A stretch of 64,000 bases of DNA from NCBI GenBank assembly GCA_030272585.1, contig BSYQ01000005.1:992001-1056000 (forward strand). The letters run 5' to 3'. Positions 33,601-45,576 of this stretch are shown here, in pieces. Position 1 is the stretch's first letter; each line of letters starts with the position of its first letter. The notes beneath the pieces are model-generated. The model was given only the letters and a program-made list of their open reading frames with translations, searched no databases and was not told the DNA's origin. The translations under genes were made by a program, and so were the position numbers. Origin of the DNA: Bryopsis sp. KO-2023 (lineage: Eukaryota; Chlorophyta; Ulvophyceae; Bryopsidales; Bryopsidaceae).

Positions 33601-36582
33601 TTGCCGTCAGTGTTTCAGTTTTTGGGGACAGGATTTGAGGAAAAGGGAGAATGCATTCTGTTGCAACAACCATCATGCAATGTTCTATTTTTAGACGGCA
33701 GAGGGTCGGTCAGAGGATGAGTTATATACAAGGGCAAATATGGCACAAACCAGTCAAACATACCATCCCTCCTTTGCTGAAACGCATTGGTTAGTGCGTG
33801 GCCTACCAACTGGCGATTTTCCCGATGCATCTTACCTTTTTGGTGTTTAATTTTTTGTTGGGATAAATTAATTAATTTATTTATTTATTACCTGATAATT
33901 AACGGTCTTCGGTTTTCAAAATCTTTTTCAGGGTTACAAAGGAAGGCTGTGTGGTTCCTGTAAAGATGGTTATGGGCATTTCTCGGGAGGCGAATGCGTA
34001 AAATGTCGACGGAGCAAATTGACGGGTTTCCTCATTTTTTTGGTGGCCCTGTGGTCTTCTGTGCTGGTTTTGTTCGAAATTTTCAACAGCATGTCGGCCA
34101 ACAGAGATTTCATGAAAGCTTTCGACGAAGATCCACAGACGCTGCAAAACCAGAGTGCGGTCCGGGAATCCAGAACTGGTACGTTTTCATTCGAGTTCCT
34201 TTGGACTTCTTTTTTTGCTGAAAATATATTTTTTTCTTGAATTTCATCAGGCTTGCTGGGTTTTGTTGAAAAGCAGAAACAAATAAAGAGAATTTTTATC
34301 AGCCAAAAAGACAAAAGGTTGAAAATTTTTCCATAGAATATAATTATTTACGGAAAATTCTCTCTCACATTCGGAGAATATTCCGTAAATAATTCTATTC
34401 TATGGAAAATTTCTCAACCTTTTGAGGGATGAAAGCCTGCTAAGAAGACATAAAACCACCTTTTTCTGTCATATTTTTGTTGAGACGATCGTTTGGCTGC
34501 ATTTTTATTTATTTTAAGGTCCGGCATTGGCGTCGAGGAGCGTTCAGGAAGCCCCGGAAGAATTTATTCCTGACTATGTGGAAGCTTTCGAAAATTTGAC
34601 AGAAACAGTGAAGGTCAGGAACATGATCAAAAAAGAAAAAAAGAAAAAAAGAAAAGTTTCTGCCCGCATTGATCCGTTTTCTTTCCTGTCAAATGCAAGA
34701 GGGGCATAATCTTCCAAATAGAGAAAAAAACAGTAAGAATCATTCTTACTGCCCAACATTCAGGAAGCTTCCCCTTCCGTTTCCGTTTTTTTTTTTTCCT
34801 TCTGTGACTGGTCAAATCTTTCGAAAGAATGCTGCTGGAAATGCTGCTGTTGGTTTGTTTATTTGCCACTTGAACAAGAGCTTCGATTTTTCTATTGAGG
34901 AATAGTTGTTATGGTTTATGGCTGCAAAGTTGAAGATGTATATTTTTCTTTTTTCAATGCACAGATTTTCATCAACTATTTGCAAGTCACCAGCTTGGCC
35001 GTCACAATTAACCTGTCTTGGAACAAGGTCATCAAGGTCCTCCTCAGAATCCATGGTAAAAATGACGTTTTAAAAAACAAGACCAATTTCTTTTGAATTT
35101 TTTTTTTTTTTTTTCTAATTGAAAGTGAGAAAATCCTCCACTTGTTTGCTTTTGACCAAAGTCCGCCCCCATGGAATCCAGCTTGCATGACTGTTTTTCC
35201 TGAATTTTTTCCCTGTGGTTGGGCTATTTCCGACAGAATATATGTTGCATGTTCAGCCCGCCCAAATTGGCCCAAACGTTAATATCAGGAGCAACATTAT
35301 CAGGAATCTGGTACTTGTCAGGATTCAATCCTGGTTTGAAAATTTTGTCGGAGAGGAAGAATTACTGAATCGATGCGTCCGTGTTTTGTTCTGGCTTTCA
35401 GAACTGTTTGCTGGCCTTTCCAATGGATCTGCCTTCATTCCCTTGGACTGCAGCTTCGATCGAAACTACGAGATTCCGGGGTCCATCCTGGCCATATGGC
35501 TGCGTATCATGTTCCCGGTGATGCTGTTGATTTTCTTCCTGGTCTTTTGCGTGCTTGGCTGGGTGGCCATGCGATGGGTGCAGAGCATGAAACGCATGCC
35601 TAAGGAAGTAGTCAGCACACTAAAAACGTACGTAATTATTATTACCATCGCGGTGGTGTTTTTCGCGTACAATGGAGTGACGGAGGAGCTCATGCGTACG
35701 GTCAATTGTGTGGACATCGATGATGAGGAAAACAAGGTTTCCGTGAATAACCCCAATCGGATATTCAATGCTAAAGTGGGAGGCCAAGTCTGGGCGGAAG
35801 ACACCGAGTTGGTGTGTTTTCAAGGACAGCACACGGCCACCGGGGTCGTCGGCATTCTGGGACTGGTGTTTTTCTCAGCAGGGTTCATTTTCTTCATCAT
35901 CGGCCTCCTGACATTCAATCGGGACATGGTCAAAGAGAAGCAGTTTCTGTCGCGGTACGGGTTTCTGTACCGGGCGTACCGCACAGAATACTACACCATT
36001 TATTGGGAAGCTCTGGTGACCTTGAGGAAAGCGTTCATCGGGGCAGCGGTGGTGTATGCATACCACCTCGGCCCCAACCTCCAAGCTGTGTTGGCATTGG
36101 GGATTCTGATATTGGCGCTGTTTTTCCAACTTTTGTTTCGACCCTACCGGGACATTCGCACGAGGAAGTGTGGAGGTTTCATGTCGAATTGGGGGTTCAT
36201 GGAGCTGATGGGTTTGAATCACCTCGAGACGTTTTCGATCTTGATGTCTACCATTACGTTTTACTCGGGTATCGTTTTCAATGACAGCAACACCTCAGAT
36301 GCAGGGAACATCATGATGGCGATTTTCGTCATAATGATGAACATGGGCTATTCGTTGAACATGCTGCTGAGGATTTGGGGGGGACTCCATGTGGCGTTGG
36401 ATGAGAAGATCAAGTGCCTGGCATCGGCCTGCAGGGGCGTCCACCACGAACGGCTGTTCTGGATTAGTAAGATCGGCATCTTGGTGAATTACTACACTGT
36501 GCAAATCAAAACCAAGCTGAGGGGAGCGGCAACCAGCAGGCGAAATCAGACTGAAATGACCAAACAGGGCGCCAGGGTTTAG
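27673..36582 (+). CDS. Pmp-like beta-helix surface protein with polytopic C-terminal membrane domain
   Basis: Fifteen exons: 27673-27745, 27909-28143, 28508-29360, 29715-29982, 30398-30687, 30847-31177, 31438-31795, 31842-32037, 32363-32561, 32781-33093, 33343-33586, 33932-34178, 34519-34613, 34965-35055 and 35402-36582; 1657 aa, all phases closing. A signal peptide (WLLAASLLLHLNFA) precedes a long ectodomain of repeats of the FxxN and GG[AG]I type known from chlamydial Pmp proteins and other right-handed beta-helices, for example FTDNTAVTSGGAI, FENNQASKAGGGF, FINNTATRNGGGL and FEKNSALRGGGI. Exons 11-12 give a Cys-rich stalk (GKGCQECESNAICSGG, CGSCKDGYGHFSGGEC) and a first membrane span. Exon 15 carries about six or seven more spans. 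The layout suits a cell-surface adhesin, sensor or channel-like protein of the plasma membrane. Ligand and transport activity are unknown. Exon 7 has a very acidic D/Y/E stretch. Confidence 0.85.
28492..28503 (+). repeat. TG repeat abutting acceptor, intron 2 of beta-helix gene
   Basis: Six TG units lie directly against the acceptor at 28507. Confidence 0.7.
31796..31841 (+). other. 46-bp TG-repeat intron (intron 7)
   Basis: The shortest intron in the gene. Almost half of it is a TG repeat (31804-31820), followed by TTACAG. The donor could be 31794 or 31796, but only the second keeps the reading frame open into exon 8. Confidence 0.7.
34312..34424. repeat. fold-back element in intron 12 of beta-helix gene
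   Basis: Two 44-nt arms with about four mismatches (start CAAAAGGTTGA, inner end TTTACGGAA) around a ~25-nt centre. Likely a small MITE or fold-back element. No clear target duplication was found. Confidence 0.75.
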
Positions 36583-37606
36583 AGCAGGGTTCATCAGTTG
36601 AGAAACATCGTTTTTTTGCGCGAGTGTTTTTGGCATTGATCAAAGGGGAGAAAGAAGCAGGGAAATAGGGGAAAGAGGTTCGAAATGTTGGTCATTTTTC
36701 TGGAATACGTAGGGTTCAAGTGATTTTTGCTGTCATGGGGTTGTGTCCGGCTCCGCATTTCATCATGCATCTTTTTTGGTGGTTTCGCTTTTCACATGTC
36801 GGATGGAGTGGGGGTTTCCAATGTTAAAATAACGAAAAACAAAAGGAATGCTGTGGCTCATCTGATGGGTTTTTGTCGTCAGGTGAAAACGCATCGGGTG
36901 GGAAATCTATCAACACATAATTTTGTTCAATTGGCATTGCGGTGGATATTGTGGTTTTTTTTTCATGGAAAGCATCATCGTGAAAATGAGTTGGGACCTT
37001 GGGGTGCTGGAAATATTTCTTTTTTTCCTTCTTTTTTCGACGCCCACTTGGTCCGGTGGTAGCATATTTGAGGAGTGGTTTTGTACGATAGCTGTTTCAT
37101 TTTCCACTTCTTTGCTTGATGATTTTCCAACTTTCCTCAAGATCCTTCCATTTTTTGGATTGGATGTGTGTGGTGACTCACCACTGGTGAGGGCTGGATA
37201 CACTTGGAACATTTAAAAGAAATATATTTAAAAAAACCAGTTCATATCAAGGGAGGTAGAAAGAAGGGGTTGTGCCGATGGACTCATAGAAGGATGCATC
37301 TGTTCCTTCTCATAACCCCCCTCCCCCCCCCCCCCTTTCCCAAAAGAAAGAAAAATGAACAGTTGCTCAAAAGAAAAGGTGGTGACGATTTCGCTTCCCT
37401 CGAAATTCGGTGTGTGTCAAATCGCGGGAAGGACTCAGCGAGTAGGCAGTGAAAACACAATTTCTGGCATCGACCCCGTAAAACGTCAGGAAGTGGAGCC
37501 AGTCCGGTTCGAGGGCGGGTGCTTTCTCTCCACCAGGGCGTAAGGGTTTCTTCTTTTCAGCGAATTTCCGGCCTCCCACCACGGAGGCAATCTCAGCGGC
37601 CCAAAG
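36583..37606. other. intergenic region, no gene seen
   Basis: 3' flank of the beta-helix gene and 5' flank of the next gene. It contains a long C-rich tract (about 37318-37338) and GC-richer sequence from about 37380 that may be promoter and leader. No supported coding segment. Confidence 0.5.
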
Positions 37607-40600
37607 ATGTACCCAAAGGCAAAGAGACGCCCGTCGACGTCAGGCCAGAATCAAGGATCCCGGAAGAAACGGCAAGCGGGGAGCGCTGAAAGGAGTGCCC
37701 TCCCTCGACCGAAAACAACTGGCGGGATTTCTGGTGGGAAAACTACGCTGCGGCAAGCCGACCCGAAGGTGCTCCAGACGGGAAGTCCAAACAAAAAAAA
37801 AGTGTCAAAAATTTCGACTGCCCATGATGAATTCAACCCCATGCAAAATCTTGCCGATTCTTTTTTTGCTGCGGAGGTTTTTTTTTCGCGTGTTGTTTCA
37901 AAATGCTCTTTGAACAATCTCCAAGCAGCGGGCGATCCTTGTGGGAAAGCCCTGCCAGCTCTCAACTCCCGTCCAACTTTCTCTGGTTGGACCTCGTTTC
38001 TGGGCCCTGGTTGTGAGCGTTTTTTGGTTTCTGGATTGCAGAATTCCCCCTTGAGAGCGACCCGATCCCAAGTTGAAGAAGCCGCGGCTCGCCCACGCTT
38101 AGTGCAGGCCAAAGGGTGTGGGAAAAAAAAGAGCGTGGGTGGGTTGAACTTCGATGTCGACAGAGAAGCTGCAGCCCACGGCAAACGGGTGAGGGAACCA
38201 ATAAGCTTGCAGGAAATAGCCTCAGCTGGTCCCCTTTTCTTTTGGGGGAAAAGTTTCAAAGTGATTATTTCTCTGGATTAGGGCAGACTCACACCCTGCT
38301 AGCTTTCTCATATTAAAAATTCTTGGAAAAAGCTTTCATAATTTGTTCCACCTGTGGATACTACAGATATATATATTGGTTGGGTGTTTGGGACCCTGAT
38401 CGTTGGTTCAACTTTTAGGGCAGACTTGATGGAAGGTGGTTATAGTGAGACGTTTGTCTGAATCCTAGGGTGTTTCCATAAAAAACGATCGCCAGAATGA
38501 TGCCAGTCGATTGACCAACGTGAAAAGCAAATCCTCAGCAAAGAGACAGCCGCTGCAGCGAGATGTCAACCGAATCAACCAGGTGGGGATTTCATCAGGC
38601 TACTTTTCATTGTCTGTTTTTTTCAGAAAGCAAGCTGATATGGTGGAATGAGGGGAGGGGGGGTGGTTGTTGGCCTTGTTTTCTTTATTTTCGCGTTGCT
38701 GAGCTTGAATTTTTTGGGAAAAATTCGGAATGAGGAGAAATCTGTGCAGAGCCATTCAGTCATTGACCTCTTTGTTTCGTCGATAAGCAATGTTTTACCC
38801 CGATGCCAGCCTGGACGTGTTTTTCTATGCTACAGCAGGAGCAGAAAGCCGCCCAACCCCATGTCGAGAGACGCCACCTCAGCATTCCCACCACACTTTC
38901 CCCCAAGTCGAAAAAACCCAAGGGCTCTATGGGTAGTTTTTCTGTCAAAAATGAAACGATGACAGCCAAGAAAGTGGCCAGACGAGGAATATTCAAGCTG
39001 CGTGAAAACCCCAAGTCCAGCCAGGAAGATGTTGCTTCTCCCAGGCAGCCTTTGAGACCATTTCAGATCAAGAGAAAAGCGCACGAAGAAATTGACCTCA
39101 TGACAGACGCACTGGTGAGAAAAGAAAATTAAAAAAACAGGTTATTTTGCCGAACCTTCCTCATCCCCATCTTGAACCATCCCCGTCTTGGACTCAATCC
39201 CCGCCCCAATCCTTAGCCCCTTTTTGTTTTCATTCCGCTGGCTTGTTAGCTCTCTGTTTTTTTCCTTGTTTTTCCCTGTTTTTTTCCCGAAAATATGAGT
39301 CAAGGCAGTCTTTGTCATGACAAGAAAATTGACTAGGGGGGAGGGGAAGGAGTTTCGCCTTGAAAATGTGGATTTCATAGTGTATTTTTTTCGATATTTG
39401 CAGGCTTCAGATGAAATCAAGAATGTTGGCAGGGAGGGCACCGATCGAGCTCCTCCGTTGAGGTTTTTACCAAAGCCAGCTAATGCCGTTTGGGGCAATC
39501 ACACTGAACCCCACCAATGTTGGAGAGAACCCAAGGCTGCGGATGCTGGACTAGGGCTTGCACCTCAATTAGCTCTGCTTGAATCGGAGGGGCATGGGCC
39601 CGATTTCAGGTCATCCTTGTCTGATGAAAGGCAGCTGCTCCAGTGCGTCCGCCAGGAAATTGACAGGCAAAGGAATCCTGCATTGCAGGATGCCCAGTCT
39701 GGTCGAGATCACCCTGTCATCAACAACTTTTTACAGTATTGTTCCGACCAAAGCACTTGTGGCAAATCGAACAGAAGGAATCCTGGGAGTGAAAGCGGCT
39801 TGGAGACCTCAAGGAGTCTTCCACCGTTTGGAAATGTGGGGATTGCCCCTTTCGATCGATTGATCAACCTGCATGAATACTCGGAGACGGCTTCAGTGGT
39901 TTCTCAAGGAAATTCTTATGCCAGGCGGGAAATGGAGCGGGCTGAATCTGTGGCATCGATCCGCTCGAGTCTGTCTAAGGACTTCGCGCCAGACTTTCGG
40001 AGTTCACCCTTCGGGGGAGAGTATACAGGGACCCTGGGAGTGCCTTTTCCTGGGGAGGGGCGCTTGTCCGCTGTGCAGGACTTGACTAGTGGATTGCCCA
40101 CATTGTATCATCAGATTGGATCAGTGCATCAATGTCAAGTTCGAGGAGAGCTGGACTCAAACAGGGTATCTGCCGATGCTCGATATCCTTGGGATTCTTC
40201 GGAGATGCCCCAAACAACCGTGCCGTATGCTTCTGTCTTTTCCGACGTTGAGAGGGCTCCCTCAATGGAAAGAAGTGACAGAATAAGGGATCTTTTTCCT
40301 TTCTCCGAGTCTCTCTTTTCTGGCTCACAATCGAGGTTTCCCCTGGACAAAACCCCTGCAGCACATTGGGGTGAATCCTCAATGTTGAATGCTCCATTGA
40401 GCATTCCTGATAGATTTCAGGAACCTCCACGCTGGACTGTTCCTGTCCAGTCAGCATCACCCCTGGGGTCCCCTCAGAAGTCAGAGCTCGGAGGATTCGA
40501 GCAAACCCCTCTGGCTTTCGATCCGTTGCTGTCTGTAGTCGTTGATCCAGTGGTGGAGGCGGCGGAGGTTAGTCAGGTGGATTTTGGTTCACCTGTGGAA

Positions 40601-43600
40601 TGTCCTGATCGGCTGGGGGGGGCTGCTGAGAGGGAGCATGTGGCAACTGAGCAAGCAGTGGGTGGATCAGACCTTGCAGATTTGGCATGTTGGGATTCGG
40701 AGGCAAGGGCTCAGACCCCATCCGCCCTACGAGACATTATGATGAAAGAAGCAGACAGGTAGCAAGACAGCTGGGAAAAAAGCAGCTGAAGGAAAAACAG
40801 TGAAAAGCTATTTTTCCATCATACTATGAGTTCCTGTTTTGGAGAATTCATTAGTAATTCACGAGTCCCCTGTTTAACTTACAGACGACAGCAATCGGGC
40901 GGATTCATGCAAAACTCCGTCTATTCACTCGTTCCTTGGATCTATGGGTTATAATGTACATACCTTTAATTTTTAAATGTATTATTTTGGATGAATCTGA
41001 GTGGCATGGGCTTCCCTGTGCTAAGCATTGTTTGCTTTTCCCACAGGTATGCAGCCGTGAATGCTGCTGAGCAAAAATTGCTGGATCTTGATGTTAGGGT
41101 GCACTTGGAGGCCGGTCTCAAGCAGAAAGCAGCCCTCGATGTTCTGGATACAGAGAAAAGCCTCGAAGCTAACGAGGTGAAAACACAAGTTTTGATTCAA
41201 AAAAAGGAAAAAACAACCATTCAAGTCATCGATCGATTCCATGGGCAAAGATGGACCAGCTGGCATTCTACCCTGATGCTGAAATAGGCAACACTTACTG
41301 CAAGGAATCACTGAAACGTCTTTGCCATTTGCTTGTACTGTTTTTCCAACAGCCGTCGTTTTCCGAGGCTAGAGAAGAACACACAGACAGAGTTGCTGTG
41401 GATTCACAAAACGTGGTGGGGTCGATGAGTTACGTTCCAAGCACCATAGACACCTCTACAATGACTGATAGGATCTCTTTGCAGCATGCCTGCATCCAGA
41501 CGGTCGATAAAGAGGTAATGGAGAATATGCTTCGGGTGGTAATCGAGATCTGGCTGATCAACCAAAAGGACCTCAACCAATGGTTTTTTGTTTGCATGTT
41601 TTTTTAGCCAAAGAAGCCTGTAATGAGGGATGCTTCGACAGCAACGGATCTTGAAAGTGAAATTCCTGACGTTGGCTGCCCATCAAACCGAGCGGAAGCC
41701 TCAGGGGAAACTCTAGCCACACCATCCAGTGAAAACAGGGGGGAGGATGAGGCATCCATCGTGGTTTCTGTAGGTCGGTGGTCATTTCTGCTTTCAATTT
41801 CTCTTTCACAAGAAATGCAGTTTTTCACAAAGATACAACAAGTATGAAAAATTGGAAATTGGAAGAACAAAGGAATAGCAAATTTGTCGATGTGTCCCTG
41901 ACAGATTCAGGTCCATCTATTTACGACAAATATGAAAAGGCCTTGGAGCGGATCAACGATTTGCAAGCTGAACTCCAGGATGCAAAGAAGGAAAACGCAT
42001 TTTTGGTGGAACAGCATCGGAGGACTATGAAAGAAGCTTTGAAAGAGCACCAGAGGACTCTGCAAGAAGCGTTGCAACCCTCGAAACAGCTGAGATCGAT
42101 CGAAACTCAAACTTCTGTAAAAGAGGCACCTACAGTCTCCGATGAACTCTCTGAGGTATCTTCTGCAGCCAGTGAATCGGAATTTGATGTGACCAATCAG
42201 CATAAGGATGGGGGAAATATTGAGGAGGAGCCTAGTTTGATGGTCGACATCGTCAGAGAAGAGTCAGACATGGGGGTGGTACATACAAAAGCCAGTGAAC
42301 AAGAAGAAGAGCAAACCCCAGATGGCATTCATGCAATATATCTGCCAGAGGTGGGCTCGTCCTTGATCTCTGACGAAATTGGCGAAGCCAGCATTTCGAG
42401 GGTAGTAACTGAGGGTGGGAACTGGGAGGTGTTGGAATCCCTTCGTATTACTGAGGGGGAATTCTCCAAGGATCCAAGCTCAGGAAACACCGTTGAATCG
42501 ACACCACAGGCGGTGAGCTCCGAAGAGTTTGACATGAGCGAGGAATCGATATCCGAAAAACTGGAGATTAACAGTTCACCACCAGTCGAGCCCGACATAG
42601 AAGGTCCGGAGGAAAGGGCGGATGCATTGAACGCCAGTCTGACTGAGGCTTTGAGCGTCCCAGAAAGCATCCTTGAAGAGGATGGTAGCATTGTGGAGAG
42701 TGTGCCGGAGTCTGGTTCATTGAGGGAATCGGAAGGCCAGGTTTCTCTCGGAGCTGATGAATCCTTGCGGTCGAGTGCAGCCACCAGTTCCTCCAACAGC
42801 AGTGACTCTGATGGTCCATCCTGGTTGACCAGCAGCAAGCACTTGAAATCAGTGGGCAATCCCTCGGATGAGGTTGAGCCACAGGTGACGCTGATAGACT
42901 TCAGCAAACCCACAGAAGAACTACAAAATCCTGTGGAAACAACTGATTTGTCGATTGAGTCAGTTCGATGGCAAGATGAGGATGTCGAGGCAGGTGCCAG
43001 GACCGAACAAGAATCGACTTCAAGAGATGGGAATTCTATTGTCATTTTCGACACACAGAACAAAGCCCAAGGGGACCCCCAAAGCACCTCATCTGGTGGA
43101 GATGCTGTTGCGCATCTGGCGGACGATAATTCAAGACAGCCACAGTCAGTTTCCGACTTTGTTCCATCTGTGGGTGTCCTGCACGAAAGCCAAAGCCTTT
43201 TGGAGCCGGAATCAACGAGAAAGCTGGACGAACTCATGGCGCAACCCGATCGGCCGTCTGATGAGGTGGAAAGTGGCTCAGATGGGACTTCAAACGTATG
43301 TGAATCGGTGCCAGAGGAGAGTTTGAACTCCACAGCGCAGAGCTCCTCTGAAGACATCGAAGCCTTGTACCAAATCGGCAGCACCAACGAGGACCTAGAG
43401 AGAATCGCTGATGAAGTGGAGCTTGACCGACAAGAGTCGCAAGGAAGTGGGGGTGGAAAACAAAGCCCCCTCTCGGATGAGGACCAGATGCAGGCTGACT
43501 GTGAAGTGAATCCCTTCCAATCAAGGCAGTCCAGCTCCAGCGACAAAGACATCGAACAAGGCTTCGATTGTGGCGATGGGGTGTCTACTCAGGACTTTGA

Positions 43601-45576
43601 TGTCTCAGGTGGTGGTCATAACGACGTGGAGCCGAAGCAATCACATTCGGAGGAATTGAGTCTTGATAAGGATGAGATGGGGGCTGCTAATGACAGCGTG
43701 CAACTGGATGCTTCAATGGAAGAGGACAAGAGTCTGAGCTCAGTTTCTGAGTGTTACTCGGACCAATTCACATCCCAGAGCTCCGACGATAAACCTTACA
43801 AGTTTGATGTGACCCCTGCTGAAGCGTGCGATGCACTTCCTACCCCCCCCGAACCGTCGACTGCTTTGAGAGATCATCCTGAGCCACTGATTGGCCGGTT
43901 GCCTCCCATACTGCCCACTGCCGGCACATCGATTTCTCTACCTGTAATCGTCAATATCCCTACTGCAGAGTTGACCAAACCTGAGTCTGACACAAAGGAA
44001 ACTGGGGGTTCGGATGAGGAAATTGACGAGGGGGAGAGTATTGATCAGAAGGATGCTGCCGAGGTGCACAAAGGGGGCGTTTCGTCCAGCGCATCATCGT
44101 CGATTTCTGAAGAGCAAATGGAATGCGAAGCGTCTGGGGAGTCTGATCTGGATCTGGAGGACTACACGGAGCGTGAGTTGGATCTCCAGAAAAGCTTGAC
44201 TGGCAGTCAGGATGACGGTAGCAAAAGCTCCACTAAAGAGGAAGCCAGAGTGGGCTCATCCGAGTCTGACGAGTTTGATTTGTCGAATCCGGATGATCTG
44301 GACGATGTTGAGATTGAGTTCGAAGGGGAAGTGGCCAAGCCCTCATCTGAAGGCTCGGAGGACAGCGCAGAGAAAGGGGGTGCAGTTAGGTTAGCTGTTG
44401 ACAGTCCGATGGACATTGAATCGGGACTGGGGCTGGATGCTTCCTTGGACGCCCATGACGATAAGGATTTAGAGATCAACTGGCAAGAGGATTATATCAT
44501 CCCGGAGCAGGTGAGTGGAAGGAACAACACCATTAAACTACTCTGTGTGGGTGGCCTTGGGAGCGAATCTAGTTGGTAGTTGCGAAATGCAAATGTTCTG
44601 TTCCTTTAGGCTAAATGGATGAATCGTCAGGTGAGAAGCATTGAAAACCATCTGTCGGTGGTGCTCCGGTTGATTGAATGAGAAGGAATACCGAAAACCC
44701 TAACAAACAGTTTTACCCTTGACTTACAGGCAGCCTCCAGCAGCGAGGGCAGTGTCGCAAAAGAAGAATGCAAACCAACAGCCATCGAAAAGAGGATAGA
44801 TTCTTTTGATGAGGTGGAGAGAGTGGAGGTCAGGTCCGATGGTACTTACGTAAATAGCCTGATTGCCCGATGGATGGAGGATTTCGACCTCGGAGCATGT
44901 GCCAATGACGTCTTGGATGGGATGGATTTTTCCGAAGGCCCGGTTTCCCCCAAGCGGTTTCTTGAGGTCGAGGCAGCTTCCCCCACGGAAACAAACGAAC
45001 AAAAAGAGTACAATCTGGCCATTTTTGAGATGATGAACGAGGCTCTGTTGGATATCCATGCAATGCATCAGAGGCCAAGGGTGAGTGACCTTTTTGTTGA
45101 AACGACGAAAGGAGAGATAACCCCAGAAAATCGAATGTTTTTTGTTGGGGATGATAACCAAGAATACGGTTAGCCTCCATGATTTAATTGATTGGAGGGG
45201 TGCCAATGATGAGGAAAACACATGCTGATTCTGATTCTTGGAAAGCAGGGCTTTCAAAAACGTCAATGATGAACCACTCTCACCTGGTGGTGGTTATACA
45301 GTATAACACAGTGTATTATACAGTGGTTATATGGTTATCGTGGGCTGATCCATCAACTTTCGGCACATGTGCATATGCAACTGCTAGACCCTAGTCTGAA
45401 GAATGCATTGGTGTTTTTTTCCCAAAATTTGCCAGGTTAGGCAATTGACCCACGAGCTCCAGCCATCAAGAGGCCAGATTTTGACCGAAGTTCAACGGCG
45501 AGTGATGCGATGGATCAACTCTCAAGGATCGCTGGAAGACTTGCTGCAAGAAAGCCTCTGGGAGTGGGACGAGTGA
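37607..45576 (+). CDS. 1901-aa acidic, largely disordered coiled-coil protein
   Basis: Exons 37607-37768, 38042-38188, 38469-38582, 38836-39114, 39404-40758, 41047-41176, 41353-41514, 41608-41773, 41833-44510, 44610-44630, 44730-45080 and 45436-45576; 5706 nt, phases closing exactly. The N-terminal ~230 residues are strongly basic (Lys/Arg/Ser). The middle is Ser/Glu/Asp-rich. A heptad-like segment near 41930-42080 (KYEKALERINDLQAELQDAKKE) is a clear coiled coil. Exon 9 (893 codons) is low-complexity acidic. Exon 10 encodes only AKWMNRQ. The C-terminus is ordered again (VNSLIARWMEDFDL, IFEMMNEALLDIH, a final DLLQESLWEWDE). That tail faintly recalls the C-terminal DUF4378-type region of microtubule-associated TRM and CAP350-like proteins, but I would not assign it. 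A scaffold or cytoskeletal role is an inference from charge pattern and coiled coil only. Confidence 0.8.

Noticed and set aside
42329..43552. 407-codon minus-strand frame within the acidic exon
   Set aside because: A shadow of the Glu/Ser-rich plus-strand exon; low complexity mirrors the sense codons.
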